Assembly (NCBI RefSeq): GCF_020783655.1
Contig: NZ_JAJGQH010000014.1
Location: forward strand, 62,001 to 126,000
DNA from: Xanthomonas melonis
Lineage (GTDB): Bacteria; Pseudomonadota; Gammaproteobacteria; Xanthomonadales; Xanthomonadaceae
Direction of reading: 5' to 3'
Length of the DNA stretch: 64,000 nt
The notes below the pieces were generated by a model. It saw only the letters and a list, made by a program, of their open reading frames with translations, did not search any database and was not told the DNA's origin. The position numbers were made by a program, and so were the translations under genes. Within the stretch, counting starts at the first letter, position 1; every line of letters begins with the position of its first letter. Positions 38,362-47,556 of the stretch are shown in pieces.

Positions 38362-39453
38362 ATGAAATTGCAGTCGGCCAGCCTGACCGCCCTGTCTCTT
38401 ACCCTCGCCATCGCGCTTGCCGCGTGCTCGCCCGGCAAGGACGCGCAATCCGGCGACGCGACCAAGGGCGCCGCCAGCGCCGGCGCAACGGCAGGCGACA
38501 GCAAGAGCGCCGAAATCTCGGGTGCCGGTGCGTCCTTCATCTATCCGCTGGTGTCCAAGTGGTCGGCCGACTACAACGCCGCCACCGGCAACAAGGTGAA
38601 TTACCAGTCGATCGGCTCCGGCGGCGGCATCGCCCAGATCAAGGCCGGCACCGTGGACTTCGGGTCGACCGACAAGCCGCTGGACAGCGCCGAACTGCAG
38701 CAGGCCGGCCTGGGCCAGTTCCCGTCGGCCATCGGCGGCGTGGTACCGGTGGTCAATCTGGAAGGCATCACACCGGGCAAGCTGCGCCTGACCGGCGCAC
38801 TGCTGGGCGACATCTTCCTGGGCAAGGTCACGATGTGGAACGACGCGGCGATCGTCGCGGCCAACCCAGGCGTGACCCTGCCGGCTGCCAAGATCAACCT
38901 GGTGCATCGCTCAGACGGTTCGGGCACCACCTTCAACTTCTCCAACTACCTGTCCAAGGTCAGCCCGGAGTGGAAGAGCAAGGTGGGCGAAGGTACCTCG
39001 GTGCAATGGCCGGGCGGCGTCGGCGGCAAGGGCAACGAGGGCGTGGCTTCGTACGTGCAGCAGATCAAGGGCTCGATCGGCTATGTCGAGCTGGCCTATG
39101 CGCTGCAGAACAAGATGCCCTATACCTCGCTGCAGAACGCGGCCGGCCAGTGGGTGGAGCCGAACGCGGACAGCTTCGCCGCCGCGGCCGCCAGTGCCGA
39201 CTGGGCCAACGCCAAGGACTTCAACCTGGTGATCACCAACGCGCCGGGCGAAAAGGCCTGGCCGATCACCGCCACCAATTTCATGTTGATGCACAAGCAG
39301 GCCAAGGACGCGGCGCGCAGCAAGGCGACGCTGGACTTCTTCAAGTGGGCGCTGGAAAACGGCCAGGCCCAGGCCAGCGAACTGCATTACGTGCCGCTGC
39401 CGCCGGAGCTGGTGAAGCAGATCGAAGCCTACTGGGGCAGCGAGTTCAAGTAA
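38362..39453 (+). CDS. pstS: Phosphate ABC transporter substrate-binding lipoprotein
   Basis: 363 residues. The signal MKLQSASLTALSLTLAIALAAC is a lipobox with cysteine 22, so this PstS is lipid-anchored, unlike its neighbour. A 25-residue Gly/Ala/Ser-rich linker follows (KGAASAGATAGDSKSAE) before GAGASFIYPLVSKW. The same phosphate contacts are present: NYQSIGSGGGIAQI, FGSTDKPL and HRSDGSGTTFNFSNYL. First gene of the pstS-pstC-pstA-pstB-phoU transcript with its own Pho box; probably the dedicated partner of the permease. Confidence 0.95.
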   Translation: MKLQSASLTALSLTLAIALAACSPGKDAQSGDATKGAASAGATAGDSKSAEISGAGASFIYPLVSKWSADYNAATGNKVNYQSIGSGGGIAQIKAGTVDFGSTDKPLDSAELQQAGLGQFPSAIGGVVPVVNLEGITPGKLRLTGALLGDIFLGKVTMWNDAAIVAANPGVTLPAAKINLVHRSDGSGTTFNFSNYLSKVSPEWKSKVGEGTSVQWPGGVGGKGNEGVASYVQQIKGSIGYVELAYALQNKMPYTSLQNAAGQWVEPNADSFAAAAASADWANAKDFNLVITNAPGEKAWPITATNFMLMHKQAKDAARSKATLDFFKWALENGQAQASELHYVPLPPELVKQIEAYWGSEFK

Positions 39454-39458
39454 GGCCT

Positions 39459-39507
39459 GCACCCGCCTGCGCGGCGGGCTGCGCGGCGGCGAGGTGCCTG
39501 CGGGTGC
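39459..39507 (+). other. Hairpin between the second pstS and pstC
   Basis: GCACCCGC (39459-39466) pairs perfectly with GCGGGTGC (39500-39507); the GC-rich interior can pair further. There is no T-run. It could protect the upstream pstS mRNA from 3' decay and so raise binding protein over permease, as hairpins do in other ABC operons. Confidence 0.45.
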
Positions 39508-39563
39508 CTTGCCGCTCCTGATCTCTCACGCCCCGCCACTGCGCGGGTGACGGGTTCAATCGA

Positions 39564-40538
39564 ATGAATGCCACTGCCATTCCCGAAGCGATGACCGCCC
39601 CGCGCGGACGCGACCTGCGCGATGCGCGCGCCGATCGTCTGTTCAAGCTGGCATTGGCGGCCACCGTGGTGTTCGTACTGCTCGCACTGGGCAGCGCGGC
39701 ATTGTCGATGCTGTGGGGCGGCCGCCATGCGCTGCAGATGCAGGGCCTGAGCTTCTTCTATTCCGCCGACTGGAATCCGGTGGAGAACAAGTACGGCGCA
39801 TTGGCGCCGATCTACGGCACCCTGGTCACGGCGATGATCGCGATGCTGATCGCGGTACCGGTGAGCTTCGGCATCGCGTTCTTCCTCACCGAGGTGGCGC
39901 CGCGCTGGCTACGGGGCCCGATCGGCACTGCCATCGAATTGCTGGCCGGTATTCCATCGATCATCTACGGCATGTGGGGCCTGTTCGTGCTGGTCCCGGT
40001 GATGACCGAACACGTGACGCCGTGGCTCAACGACCACCTGGGCACGCTGCCGTTGATCGGCCCGCTGTTCCAGGGGCCGCCGCTGGGGATCGGCCTGCTG
40101 ACCGCCGGTTTCGTGCTGGCGATCATGGTGATCCCGTTCATTTCCTCGGTGATGCGCGAGGTGTTCCTGACCGTTCCCACCCGTCTGAAGGAATCGGCGT
40201 ACGCACTGGGTTCCACCAAGTGGGAAGTCAGCTGGGACATCGTGCTGCCGTACACGCGCTCGGCGGTGATCGGCGGCGTGTTCCTGGGCCTGGGGCGCGC
40301 GCTGGGCGAGACCATGGCGGTGGCCTTCGTGGTCGGTAATACGGTGCGCCTGTCGCCGTCGCTGCTGGAGCCGGGAACCACCATCGCCGCGTTGATCGCC
40401 AACGACTTCGGCGAGGCTACAGAGACCTATCGCTCGGCATTGCTGCTGCTGGGCTTCGTGCTGTTCATCGTGACCTTCATCGTGCTGGCCATCGCGCGCC
40501 TCATGCTCATGCAGCTGTCGCGCCGGGAGGGCAACTGA
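39564..40538 (+). CDS. pstC: Phosphate ABC transporter permease PstC
   Basis: 324-residue inner-membrane permease with six predicted helices. The first helix is LALAATVVFVLLALGSAAL (residues 29-47). GTLVTAMIAMLIAVPVSFGIAFFLTE (89-114, in parts) and GIPSIIYGMWGLFVLVP are typical PstC. The coupling EAA-like loop is LKESAYALGSTKWEVSWDIVLP near 208-229. Its stop codon shares one base with the pstA start (TGATG). Confidence 0.97.
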   Translation: MNATAIPEAMTAPRGRDLRDARADRLFKLALAATVVFVLLALGSAALSMLWGGRHALQMQGLSFFYSADWNPVENKYGALAPIYGTLVTAMIAMLIAVPVSFGIAFFLTEVAPRWLRGPIGTAIELLAGIPSIIYGMWGLFVLVPVMTEHVTPWLNDHLGTLPLIGPLFQGPPLGIGLLTAGFVLAIMVIPFISSVMREVFLTVPTRLKESAYALGSTKWEVSWDIVLPYTRSAVIGGVFLGLGRALGETMAVAFVVGNTVRLSPSLLEPGTTIAALIANDFGEATETYRSALLLLGFVLFIVTFIVLAIARLMLMQLSRREGN

Positions 40539-41401
40539 TGTCCTCGGTCTCGCAGTCGCTGTACAACCGGCGCCGCATCACCAATGCGGTGGCCTTGCTG
40601 ATCTCGTGCATCACCGCGCTGTTCGGGCTGTTCTTCCTGGCCTGGATCCTGTGGACCCTGTTGTCCAAGGGCGTGCCCGGCATCGACCTCAAGCTGTTCA
40701 CCGAGATGACACCGCCGCCGATGCAGGAAGGCGGCCTGCTCAACGCCTTCTTCGGCAGTGCGGTGATGTGCGGCCTGGCGCTAGCGATCGGCACCCCGCT
40801 GGGCGTGGCGGCCGGCACCTGGCTGGCCGAATACGGCAATGCGCGCAAGGCCGGCATCGTGGTGCGCTTCGTCAACGACATCCTGCTGTCGGCGCCGTCG
40901 ATCGTGCTGGGTCTGTTCGTCTACACGTTGTACGTCATGCAGACCGGCGGTCGCTTCTCGGCGTTCGCCGGCGCGTTGTCGCTGGCCTTCATCGTGCTGC
41001 CGGTGGTGGTACGCACCACCGACGAGATGCTGCGGCTGGTACCTGCGCAGATGCGCGAGGCGGCGTTGTCGCTGGGCATTCCACAGTGGAAGGTGACGGT
41101 GCAGGTGCTGTACCGCAGCGCCTCGGCCGGCATCGTCACCGGCGTGCTGCTGGCGCTGGCGCGTATCAGCGGGGAAACCGCGCCGTTGCTGTTCACCGCG
41201 TTCGGCAACCAGTACTGGAACAGCAACATCTTCCAGCCGATGGCCAGCGTACCGGTGATCATGAACCAGTTCGCCGGCAGCCCTTACGAGTCCTGGCAGA
41301 CGCTGGCCTGGGCCGGCGCGCTGGTGCTGACCGTGTTCGTGCTGCTGGTGAGCCTTGGCGCACGTGCGCTGCTATTGCGCAACAAGATTTCCAATGACTG
41401 A
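40538..41401 (+). CDS. pstA: Phosphate ABC transporter permease PstA
   Basis: 287-residue permease, partner of PstC. Six helices; the first is [23 protein letters not shown] (residues 12-34, in parts). [22 protein letters not shown] near 81-102 and the coupling loop [21 protein letters not shown] near 170-190 are characteristic. It ends [11 protein letters not shown]. pstB follows 22 bases downstream from its usual start. Confidence 0.97.
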   Translation: MSSVSQSLYNRRRITNAVALLISCITALFGLFFLAWILWTLLSKGVPGIDLKLFTEMTPPPMQEGGLLNAFFGSAVMCGLALAIGTPLGVAAGTWLAEYGNARKAGIVVRFVNDILLSAPSIVLGLFVYTLYVMQTGGRFSAFAGALSLAFIVLPVVVRTTDEMLRLVPAQMREAALSLGIPQWKVTVQVLYRSASAGIVTGVLLALARISGETAPLLFTAFGNQYWNSNIFQPMASVPVIMNQFAGSPYESWQTLAWAGALVLTVFVLLVSLGARALLLRNKISND

Positions 41402-41423
41402 CCTTTTCCTCCGGACACCTGAC

Positions 41424-42254
41424 ATGAACGATCTCCAAAACGCCAAGCCGATGCATCGCATCGCGGTTCCGGCCGCCAAGGGGGCACCGACAGCGCAGGC
41501 GCCGGTGAAGGTGGCCGCACGCAATCTGGACTTCTACTACGACAAGTACCACGCGTTGAAAGGCATCGATCTGGAGATTCCGGAAAAGCGCGTCACCGCG
41601 CTGATCGGTCCATCGGGTTGCGGCAAGTCGACCCTGCTGCGCATCTTCAACCGCATCTATGCGCTGTACCCGAAGATGGAGGCGCGCGGCGAGGTATTGC
41701 TGGACGGAGAAAACATCCTGTCGCCGAAGTACCCGATGAACCGCTTGCGCAGCAAGGTCGGCATGGTGTTCCAGAAGCCGGTGCCGTTCCCGATGACGAT
41801 CTTCGAGAACGTGGCCTACGGCATCCGTCACCACGAAAAACTGTCCAAGACCGACATGCAGGACCGCGTGGAGCAGGCGCTGCGCCAGGGCGCGCTGTGG
41901 GACGAGGTCAAGGACAAGCTGGGGCAAAGCGCGCTGGGCCTGTCCGGTGGCCAGCAGCAGCGCCTGTGCATCGCGCGTGCGGTGGCCCTGCGGCCGGACG
42001 TGCTGCTGCTGGACGAACCCACTTCGGCACTGGATCCGATTTCCACCAGCCGTATCGAACAACTGGTGGAAGAACTCAAGCGCGACTACACCATCGTGAT
42101 CGTGACCCACAACATGCAGCAGGCTGCACGCGTGTCCGACTACACCGCCTTCATGTATCTGGGCGATCTGATCGAGCACGACCGCACCGAAACGATCTTT
42201 TCCCAGCCGTCCAAGCAGCAGACCGAGGACTACATCACCGGTCGGTTCGGTTGA
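41424..42254 (+). CDS. pstB: Phosphate ABC transporter ATP-binding protein PstB
   Basis: 276-residue ATPase. Walker A is [20 protein letters not shown]-loop [15 protein letters not shown] signature [18 protein letters not shown], Walker [14 protein letters not shown], and the H-loop [12 protein letters not shown] start at the ATG 41424 ([10 protein letters not shown]) gives about 20 residues more than E. coli PstB; an ATG at 41394 overlapping pstA is possible. The C-terminus EDYITGRFG is the PstB hallmark. Confidence 0.97.
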   Translation: MNDLQNAKPMHRIAVPAAKGAPTAQAPVKVAARNLDFYYDKYHALKGIDLEIPEKRVTALIGPSGCGKSTLLRIFNRIYALYPKMEARGEVLLDGENILSPKYPMNRLRSKVGMVFQKPVPFPMTIFENVAYGIRHHEKLSKTDMQDRVEQALRQGALWDEVKDKLGQSALGLSGGQQQRLCIARAVALRPDVLLLDEPTSALDPISTSRIEQLVEELKRDYTIVIVTHNMQQAARVSDYTAFMYLGDLIEHDRTETIFSQPSKQQTEDYITGRFG

Positions 42255-42300
42255 TGTAAGGCGAAGCCTCACCTGCGCCGCAACGAAGCGGCTCCCTTGC

Positions 42301-42338
42301 CCTGCCCGCGCGCGCGCGCGCGACGCCGCGCGCGCGCA
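42301..42338. repeat. Alternating CG tract between pstB and phoU
   Basis: Two runs of alternating C and G (about 14 and 12 bases) separated by ACGC, arranged as an inverted repeat CCTGC...GCAGG. It can fold into a very stable hairpin in RNA and, as alternating purine-pyrimidine DNA, is a candidate Z-DNA site. It lies 39 bases before the phoU start. Confidence 0.75.
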
Positions 42339-42376
42339 GGCGAGGGACATCCACCCCTGCCACGAGCGAGACCACG

Positions 42377-43087
42377 ATGAACCAGCACCTCAACGACCAC
42401 ATCGTCAAAAGCTACGACGAGGAGCAGCACCGTCTCGTCGCCGAAATCGTGCGCATGGGCGAGACGGCGGTGGCGCAGCTGGAAGCGGCACTGGACGTGG
42501 TGGAACGCCGCGACGACAACGCCGCGCACCGCATCGTGGTCAACGACGAAGCCATCGATGCGCTGGAGCATGCCATCAGCCACGACGTGATGCGCCTGGC
42601 CTTGCGCGGGCCGATGGCGCGCGACCTGCGCGAGATCCTGGCCGGCCTACGCATTCCGGCCGATATTGAACGGATCGGCGACTACGCGGCCAATGTCGCC
42701 AAACGCTCGATCGCCCTCAATTCCGCACCGCCGCTGCCGCAGACGGTGGGATTGCGCGCGCTCGGCCGGATGGCGGCCGATGCGGTGCGCGCAGCGGTAC
42801 AGGCCTATCGCGACAAGGATGCCGATGCGGCAGTGCGCGTGCGCGACGAAGATGCGCGCCTGGATGCGCAGTACACCGCGCTGTTCCGCGAACTGCTCAC
42901 CTACATGATGGAAGACCCGCGCAACATCACTCCCTGCACGCACTTGCTGTTCATGGCCAAGAATCTGGAACGCATCGGCGACCACGCCACCAACATCGCC
43001 GAGAACGTGTGGTTCCTGGTGCATGGCGAACAGCCGCTGCCGCCTCGCGTGAAGCGCGACGATACCAGCACCACTGGCGTGGTCTGA
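42377..43087 (+). CDS. phoU: Phosphate-specific transport regulator PhoU
   Basis: 236-residue all-helical protein of two three-helix bundles. Each repeat bears the metal-binding motif: the first in ILAGLRIPADIERIGDYAANVAK (residues 93-115, in parts) and the second in LLFMAKNLERIGDHATNIAE (190-209). PhoU links Pst activity to the PhoR-PhoB system and limits phosphate uptake. Last gene of the pst operon. phoB and phoR are not in this window. Confidence 0.97.
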   Translation: MNQHLNDHIVKSYDEEQHRLVAEIVRMGETAVAQLEAALDVVERRDDNAAHRIVVNDEAIDALEHAISHDVMRLALRGPMARDLREILAGLRIPADIERIGDYAANVAKRSIALNSAPPLPQTVGLRALGRMAADAVRAAVQAYRDKDADAAVRVRDEDARLDAQYTALFRELLTYMMEDPRNITPCTHLLFMAKNLERIGDHATNIAENVWFLVHGEQPLPPRVKRDDTSTTGVV

Positions 43088-43174
43088 GCCGCCAGAATCT
43101 GCGTATCGAGCGCTGCCGACCGGTGCGCGGCGCGCTGGTTGCGCACCGCCGTTGGCTTGAAGCGTCGTCAGGTT

Positions 43175-43213
43175 GGTCCGTGCCACGGCTCCGTGGTACG
43201 GGCCTTGTTTTTG
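43175..43213 (+). terminator. Intrinsic terminator after phoU
   Basis: Stem GGTCCGTGCCACGG/CCGTGGTACGGGCC (14 pairs, two G-T wobbles) with a tiny loop, followed by TTGTTTTTG. It ends the pst operon. The remainder of the 304-bp spacer 43088-43391 shows no gene. Confidence 0.82.
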
Positions 43214-43391
43214 TCGGCCACCGGGGGCTATCGATTCAAGCGGGCAGGTCCTCGCGCGCTCGGGGAGTGCGTCGACGGTCAGAATGCCCACGGCCCCGCC
43301 CGCGTCTCCCAGCGCCTGGCTATCGAGCGAGAGAGCACACCGGATGGCAAAGGATGACCCAGGTCAGCGCCGCGGTGCGACCTGCTAGGCT

Positions 43392-44033
43392 ATGCGGATG
43401 AACGAACCGGTCGACCCACAGCCTGCCCCTGCCTTCCTGCCCATGTCGCGGCGCTTCCGCGGCTACCTGCCTGTGGTGGTGGACGTAGAGACCGGTGGCT
43501 TCGACTGGAACCGGCACGCCCTGCTGGAGATCGCGTGCGTGCCGATCGAAATGGACGCGACCGGGCGTTTTTTCCCCGGCGAAACCGCCAGTGCGCATCT
43601 GGTACCCGCGCCAGGGCTGGAGATCGACCCGAAGTCGCTGGAAATCACCGGCATCGTGCTGGACCACCCGTTCCGCTTCGCCAAGCAGGAAAAGGACGCG
43701 TTGGACCATGTGTTCGCGCCGGTACGCGCGGCGGTCAAGAAGTACGGCTGCCAGCGCGCGATCCTGGTCGGCCACAACGCGCACTTCGATCTGAACTTCC
43801 TCAATGCGGCCGTCGCGCGCGTGGGGCATAAGCGCAACCCGTTCCACCCCTTCAGCGTGTTCGATACGGTGACCCTGGCCGGCGTGGCCTACGGACAGAC
43901 CGTGCTGGCGCGCGCCGCGCAGGCGGCCGGGCTGGACTGGAACACTGCCGATGCGCACAGCGCGGTCTACGATACCGAGCAGACCGCTCGGCTGTTCTGC
44001 ACGATCGCCAATGCCTGGCCGGGGCCCGTTTAG
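43392..44033 (+). CDS. rnt: Ribonuclease T
   Basis: 213-residue DnaQ-fold 3'-5' exoribonuclease that trims tRNA and stable-RNA ends. Exonuclease motifs are [21 protein letters not shown] (residues 28-48, in parts), [16 protein letters not shown] near 125, and [15 protein letters not shown] near 190. E. coli RNase T is 215 residues. MRMNEP at 43392 or MNEP at 43398 could be the start. Confidence 0.95.
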   Translation: MRMNEPVDPQPAPAFLPMSRRFRGYLPVVVDVETGGFDWNRHALLEIACVPIEMDATGRFFPGETASAHLVPAPGLEIDPKSLEITGIVLDHPFRFAKQEKDALDHVFAPVRAAVKKYGCQRAILVGHNAHFDLNFLNAAVARVGHKRNPFHPFSVFDTVTLAGVAYGQTVLARAAQAAGLDWNTADAHSAVYDTEQTARLFCTIANAWPGPV

Positions 44034-44035
44034 GT

Positions 44036-44257
44036 CGGGATTCGGGATTCAGGACTGACAAGAGCACGCGTTCGGGCTGAGAGCTTGTCCTGTCGAAACC
44101 ATGAAACACAGCCTGTGCGTGGCCCAGATCCTCTCGCGGCATGTAGTCACAATCGGTTTGGACACCCCACCACTGCAGAGCGTAGGCCGTCAACGGAAAA
44201 GGCGAAGCGCCGGTACAGCAGGTGTTACGAATCCCGAATCCCGAATGCCCAATCCCG
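44036..44257. repeat. Segment of about 220 bp bounded by inverted GGGATTC-type repeats
   Basis: Left arm 44036-44054 (CGGGATTCGGGATTCAGGA) and right arm 44229-44257 (GAATCCCGAATCCCGAATGCCC) are opposite copies of the dispersed repeat. The 170-bp interior fills the whole spacer between the convergent rnt and diguanylate cyclase genes and contains no convincing gene. The arrangement looks like a small non-autonomous element. Confidence 0.65.
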
Positions 44258-44261
44258 GCGA

Positions 44262-47200
44262 CTAGCCCACGCTGATCCGGTCGCGGCCCGCGCTCTTGGC
44301 GTCGTACAGCGCGTGATCGGCGCGCTGCATCAGCGACGATGCGGTGTCGTCGTCGTGCAACTGCGCCAGGCCGGCACTGAAGGTCACCTGCAGCCCTTCC
44401 ACGCCTCCCCAATCGCGGCGGGCGTGGAACAGTGCACGAATGCGCAGGCACAGCGGCTGGGCGTCGTCCAGCCCGGTATCGGTCAGCAGCAGTGCGAACT
44501 CTTCGCCACCCAACCGCGCCGGCAGGTCGGTGGCGCGTGCAGCGGCGGTCAGCAGTGCGCCCACTTCGTGCAGCACCGCGTCGCCGCTGGCATGCGAGTA
44601 ATGATCGTTGATGCGCTTGAAGTGATCGATATCCAGGATCGCCAGCACCAGCGGACGCCCGCTGCGACGGGCGCGGCTGATGTCGCGCGCCAGCGCTTCG
44701 TCGAAATGGCGACGGTTGGGCAGTCCGGTCAGCGCGTCTTCGTGCGCCTGGCGCTCGAACACCTCGGACTTGATGCGCAGGCGTGTCAGCAGCTCGCTCT
44801 TCTCCTGGTTGGCCTGCAGCAATCGCTGCGCCTGCCGCTGCAGATCCTGGGTCCGGCTGCGCACCAGTTCGGCGAGCCGGGCGTTGTGGGTCTTGTAACG
44901 GCGCAGCAGCAGCCGGTAGGACAGGGTCAGCGCGATCAGCGCCGCCAGTAGCGCCGCGAGGCGTACATCCTGGCGTTGCCACCACAGCGGCAGCACGTCG
45001 AAGGTCCAGCGTGCCTCCTGCCCGCTCCATGCCCCGCCCGGGTGGCGTGCGCTCACGCGCAGCGTGTAATGGCCGGGAGGCAGCCCGATGAATTCGACGC
45101 TGCGCTGTCGCCCGCGTTCGATCCAGGCGCTGTCCAGGCCATCCAGGCGTGTGCGGTACTCGATGCGTTCGGACAGCAGGAAGCTCATGCCGGCGTAGGC
45201 CACGGTGAGCCGGCGACCGCCAGGCAACCTGGCCTGTCGACGCCAGCCCAGCGGCTGCCCATCCAACTGCACGCTTTCGATCACCGACGGCGGCGGGCGG
45301 CGTTCGCGAAAACGCTGCAGACGTGTCGGATCGACCGTGCTCACGCCACCTGCGGTCACCACCCACACCGAACCGTCCGTGCGCTCGATCATACTCGGGC
45401 CGGAGCTGCCGTTGGCCTGCGCATTGCCCATGCCGTCGATCTCGCCGTAACGCTCGATCGTGAGCGTGCCGCGTCCGTCGGCCACCGCGTCGAGCGCATC
45501 GAACTCGATGCGCAGCACGCCGCGGTTGCTGCTGATCCACGCATTGCCGAGCCGGTCCCTGACCAGCTGAAACACCGTATCGACCGGCATCCCCTGCTCC
45601 AAGCCCACGCGTGCGAGCGTGCCGCGACGTGCGCGATACAGGCCGCGATCGGTGGAGATCCACACCGCGTCACCGATGGAGCGGAACCCGAACACACTAC
45701 GCGCGCCGCCCAGGCGCTCCAGGTCCAATTGCTGCAAGCGGCCATCGCGCAGCACCGCCGCACCGTCGACCGAACCGATCCACAGCGCACCATCCAGACT
45801 GGCCAACGCGGTGATCACCCCATCGGGCATGCCGGCGATCGCCAGCGGCACGCGCCTGCCATCCACCAGCTTCACCACACCACGCTGGGTGGCCAGCCAC
45901 ACCGCCTGCTGTGCGTCGATGGCGATGGCGCGGATATGGCCGCTGGGAATGCCTTGCGCCTCGCCGAAGTGCCGCAGCAGCCGCCCGTCGCGCAGCACGA
46001 AGACGCCGTCGGCGTAGGTACCCACCCATAGGTCGCCGCGACGATCCTGCGCCAGACTGAGGACCGACGGCCGGCGCCCGGATGGCAACGCGACCGGTAC
46101 CGGCACGATGCGGCCGTCCGGCAGCATGCGATCCAGGCCTGCGGTGCTGGCGATCCACAGACTGCCGTCGCGGTCTTCGAGCACGGCACGCGCATAGTCC
46201 CCACTCAACCCGTCACGCTGGCTGTAGCTGCTGAACAAGGTCTCGCGCAGACGGAACAGCCCCCCGTTGGCACCCACCCAAATGCTGCCTTCGGCGTCCT
46301 CGCGCAGGCTGACGATGCGGCCAGTCGGCAGGCCGCGCCCCGCTGGCAGGTGTTCCACCCCATGCCTGCCGACACGCAACAGCCCCCGGTTTTCACTGCC
46401 CAGCCACAGATCGCCGTTGCGATCCTGCAGCATCGCGGTGAAGTGTCCCTGCCCCGGCAGGCGATGCACCCGCTCGGCGCGTTCGTCGTGCAGGCGGTAC
46501 ACCCCATCGCCCGCCACCACCCACAGCGTGCCGTCCGCGGCGCGATACGGCCACGCCAGGCCGGGTGGAAACCCGAAGGCGGCCGGTGCACGGTGCATGC
46601 GCCCATCCGGTTCGCGATAGATCAACCCATCCAGGGTGCCGATCAGCAGCCGGCCCCGTGCGTCGAACAGCATGCGCGGAAAGCTGCTCTGCAGCGGTAC
46701 GCCGTCGCGCGGCGGAAAATACACGAAGCGTCCGTCAGGCCACAGGCATCCCAACCCATGCCCTTCGAACAGCAGCCACATACGACCTTGCGGGTCCATC
46801 GTCATCGCATGGATCAGCGCCTGCGGCCATTGCCCCTTGCGCTGCCAGTTACGCCACTGCCCATCGGCGCCATGCCGAACCAGATTGCCGCGCGCATCGC
46901 TGAGCCACAGCGCGCCGTCGCGATCGGCGTAGAGGGCACCGACGCCGTTGTCGGGCAGACCCGGCCGGGTGCTGCGGTCGATGACGCTGAATTCCAACCC
47001 GTTGTAGCGCACCAGCCCTTCCCAGGTGGCGAACCACAGGTAGCCATCGGGCGTTTGCGCGATATCGCGCAGTGAATTGTGCGGCAGGCCGTTGCGCGAG
47101 CTCCAGCTGTCGATGGCGTAGTTGCGCAATGGCGCCGTGCCGACGGGCTCGGCGGCTGCGGCGAACGCGTACAGCAACAACCATGTGCACACGCCGGCGC

Positions 47201-47294
47201 CAAGCCAGCGCCACCACTGCCGATGCCTGCGTACTCGCGCCTTGCCGGCATTTCCGTTCTCGCCCCTGCCGCAGGCGCCCACCCCAAGTTTCAT
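44262..47294 (-). CDS. Periplasmic-propeller sensor diguanylate cyclase
   Basis: 1010 residues. The N-terminus has a membrane or signal segment (WWRWLGAGVCTWLLLYAFAAAA). From about 50 to 640 come many Reg_prop-type repeats (motifs such as DGYLWFATWEGLVRYNG, GDLWLGSENRGLLRV and GNAWISSNRGVLRI) forming two seven-bladed periplasmic propellers, followed by a Y_Y_Y domain (about 670-760, LPPGHYTLRVSARHPGG), one membrane helix (about 770-792), a coiled coil, and a GGDEF domain. The active loop is GGEEF (929-933), with RATD five residues before it as an inhibitory site. Expected to make cyclic di-GMP in response to a periplasmic signal. Confidence 0.93.
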   Translation of the reverse strand: MKLGVGACGRGENGNAGKARVRRHRQWWRWLGAGVCTWLLLYAFAAAAEPVGTAPLRNYAIDSWSSRNGLPHNSLRDIAQTPDGYLWFATWEGLVRYNGLEFSVIDRSTRPGLPDNGVGALYADRDGALWLSDARGNLVRHGADGQWRNWQRKGQWPQALIHAMTMDPQGRMWLLFEGHGLGCLWPDGRFVYFPPRDGVPLQSSFPRMLFDARGRLLIGTLDGLIYREPDGRMHRAPAAFGFPPGLAWPYRAADGTLWVVAGDGVYRLHDERAERVHRLPGQGHFTAMLQDRNGDLWLGSENRGLLRVGRHGVEHLPAGRGLPTGRIVSLREDAEGSIWVGANGGLFRLRETLFSSYSQRDGLSGDYARAVLEDRDGSLWIASTAGLDRMLPDGRIVPVPVALPSGRRPSVLSLAQDRRGDLWVGTYADGVFVLRDGRLLRHFGEAQGIPSGHIRAIAIDAQQAVWLATQRGVVKLVDGRRVPLAIAGMPDGVITALASLDGALWIGSVDGAAVLRDGRLQQLDLERLGGARSVFGFRSIGDAVWISTDRGLYRARRGTLARVGLEQGMPVDTVFQLVRDRLGNAWISSNRGVLRIEFDALDAVADGRGTLTIERYGEIDGMGNAQANGSSGPSMIERTDGSVWVVTAGGVSTVDPTRLQRFRERRPPPSVIESVQLDGQPLGWRRQARLPGGRRLTVAYAGMSFLLSERIEYRTRLDGLDSAWIERGRQRSVEFIGLPPGHYTLRVSARHPGGAWSGQEARWTFDVLPLWWQRQDVRLAALLAALIALTLSYRLLLRRYKTHNARLAELVRSRTQDLQRQAQRLLQANQEKSELLTRLRIKSEVFERQAHEDALTGLPNRRHFDEALARDISRARRSGRPLVLAILDIDHFKRINDHYSHASGDAVLHEVGALLTAAARATDLPARLGGEEFALLLTDTGLDDAQPLCLRIRALFHARRDWGGVEGLQVTFSAGLAQLHDDDTASSLMQRADHALYDAKSAGRDRISVG

Positions 47295-47556
47295 CAGACA
47301 CGACACGCCGGTTACTGCCGATATGGTAGGCAAAAAGCGGCCTGCGCGCTGAACGATGGCGGCCTCCGCGTTCGCAAGCGTTGATCCAGCAGCGTTGGGC
47401 GTCTGCCCCGGTGTTACTTGCGGCGATCCCGGCCCGGCGATCTGCGCGGATCGCCGACAGGCCCACGGGGCACCCTGGCGGCCGCGCGCGCGTTCGCCCG
47501 ACGCGACCGGCAAGCCGACGTCAGCGACCCCAACCGCAGCGCGAAACGCCGAGCGA

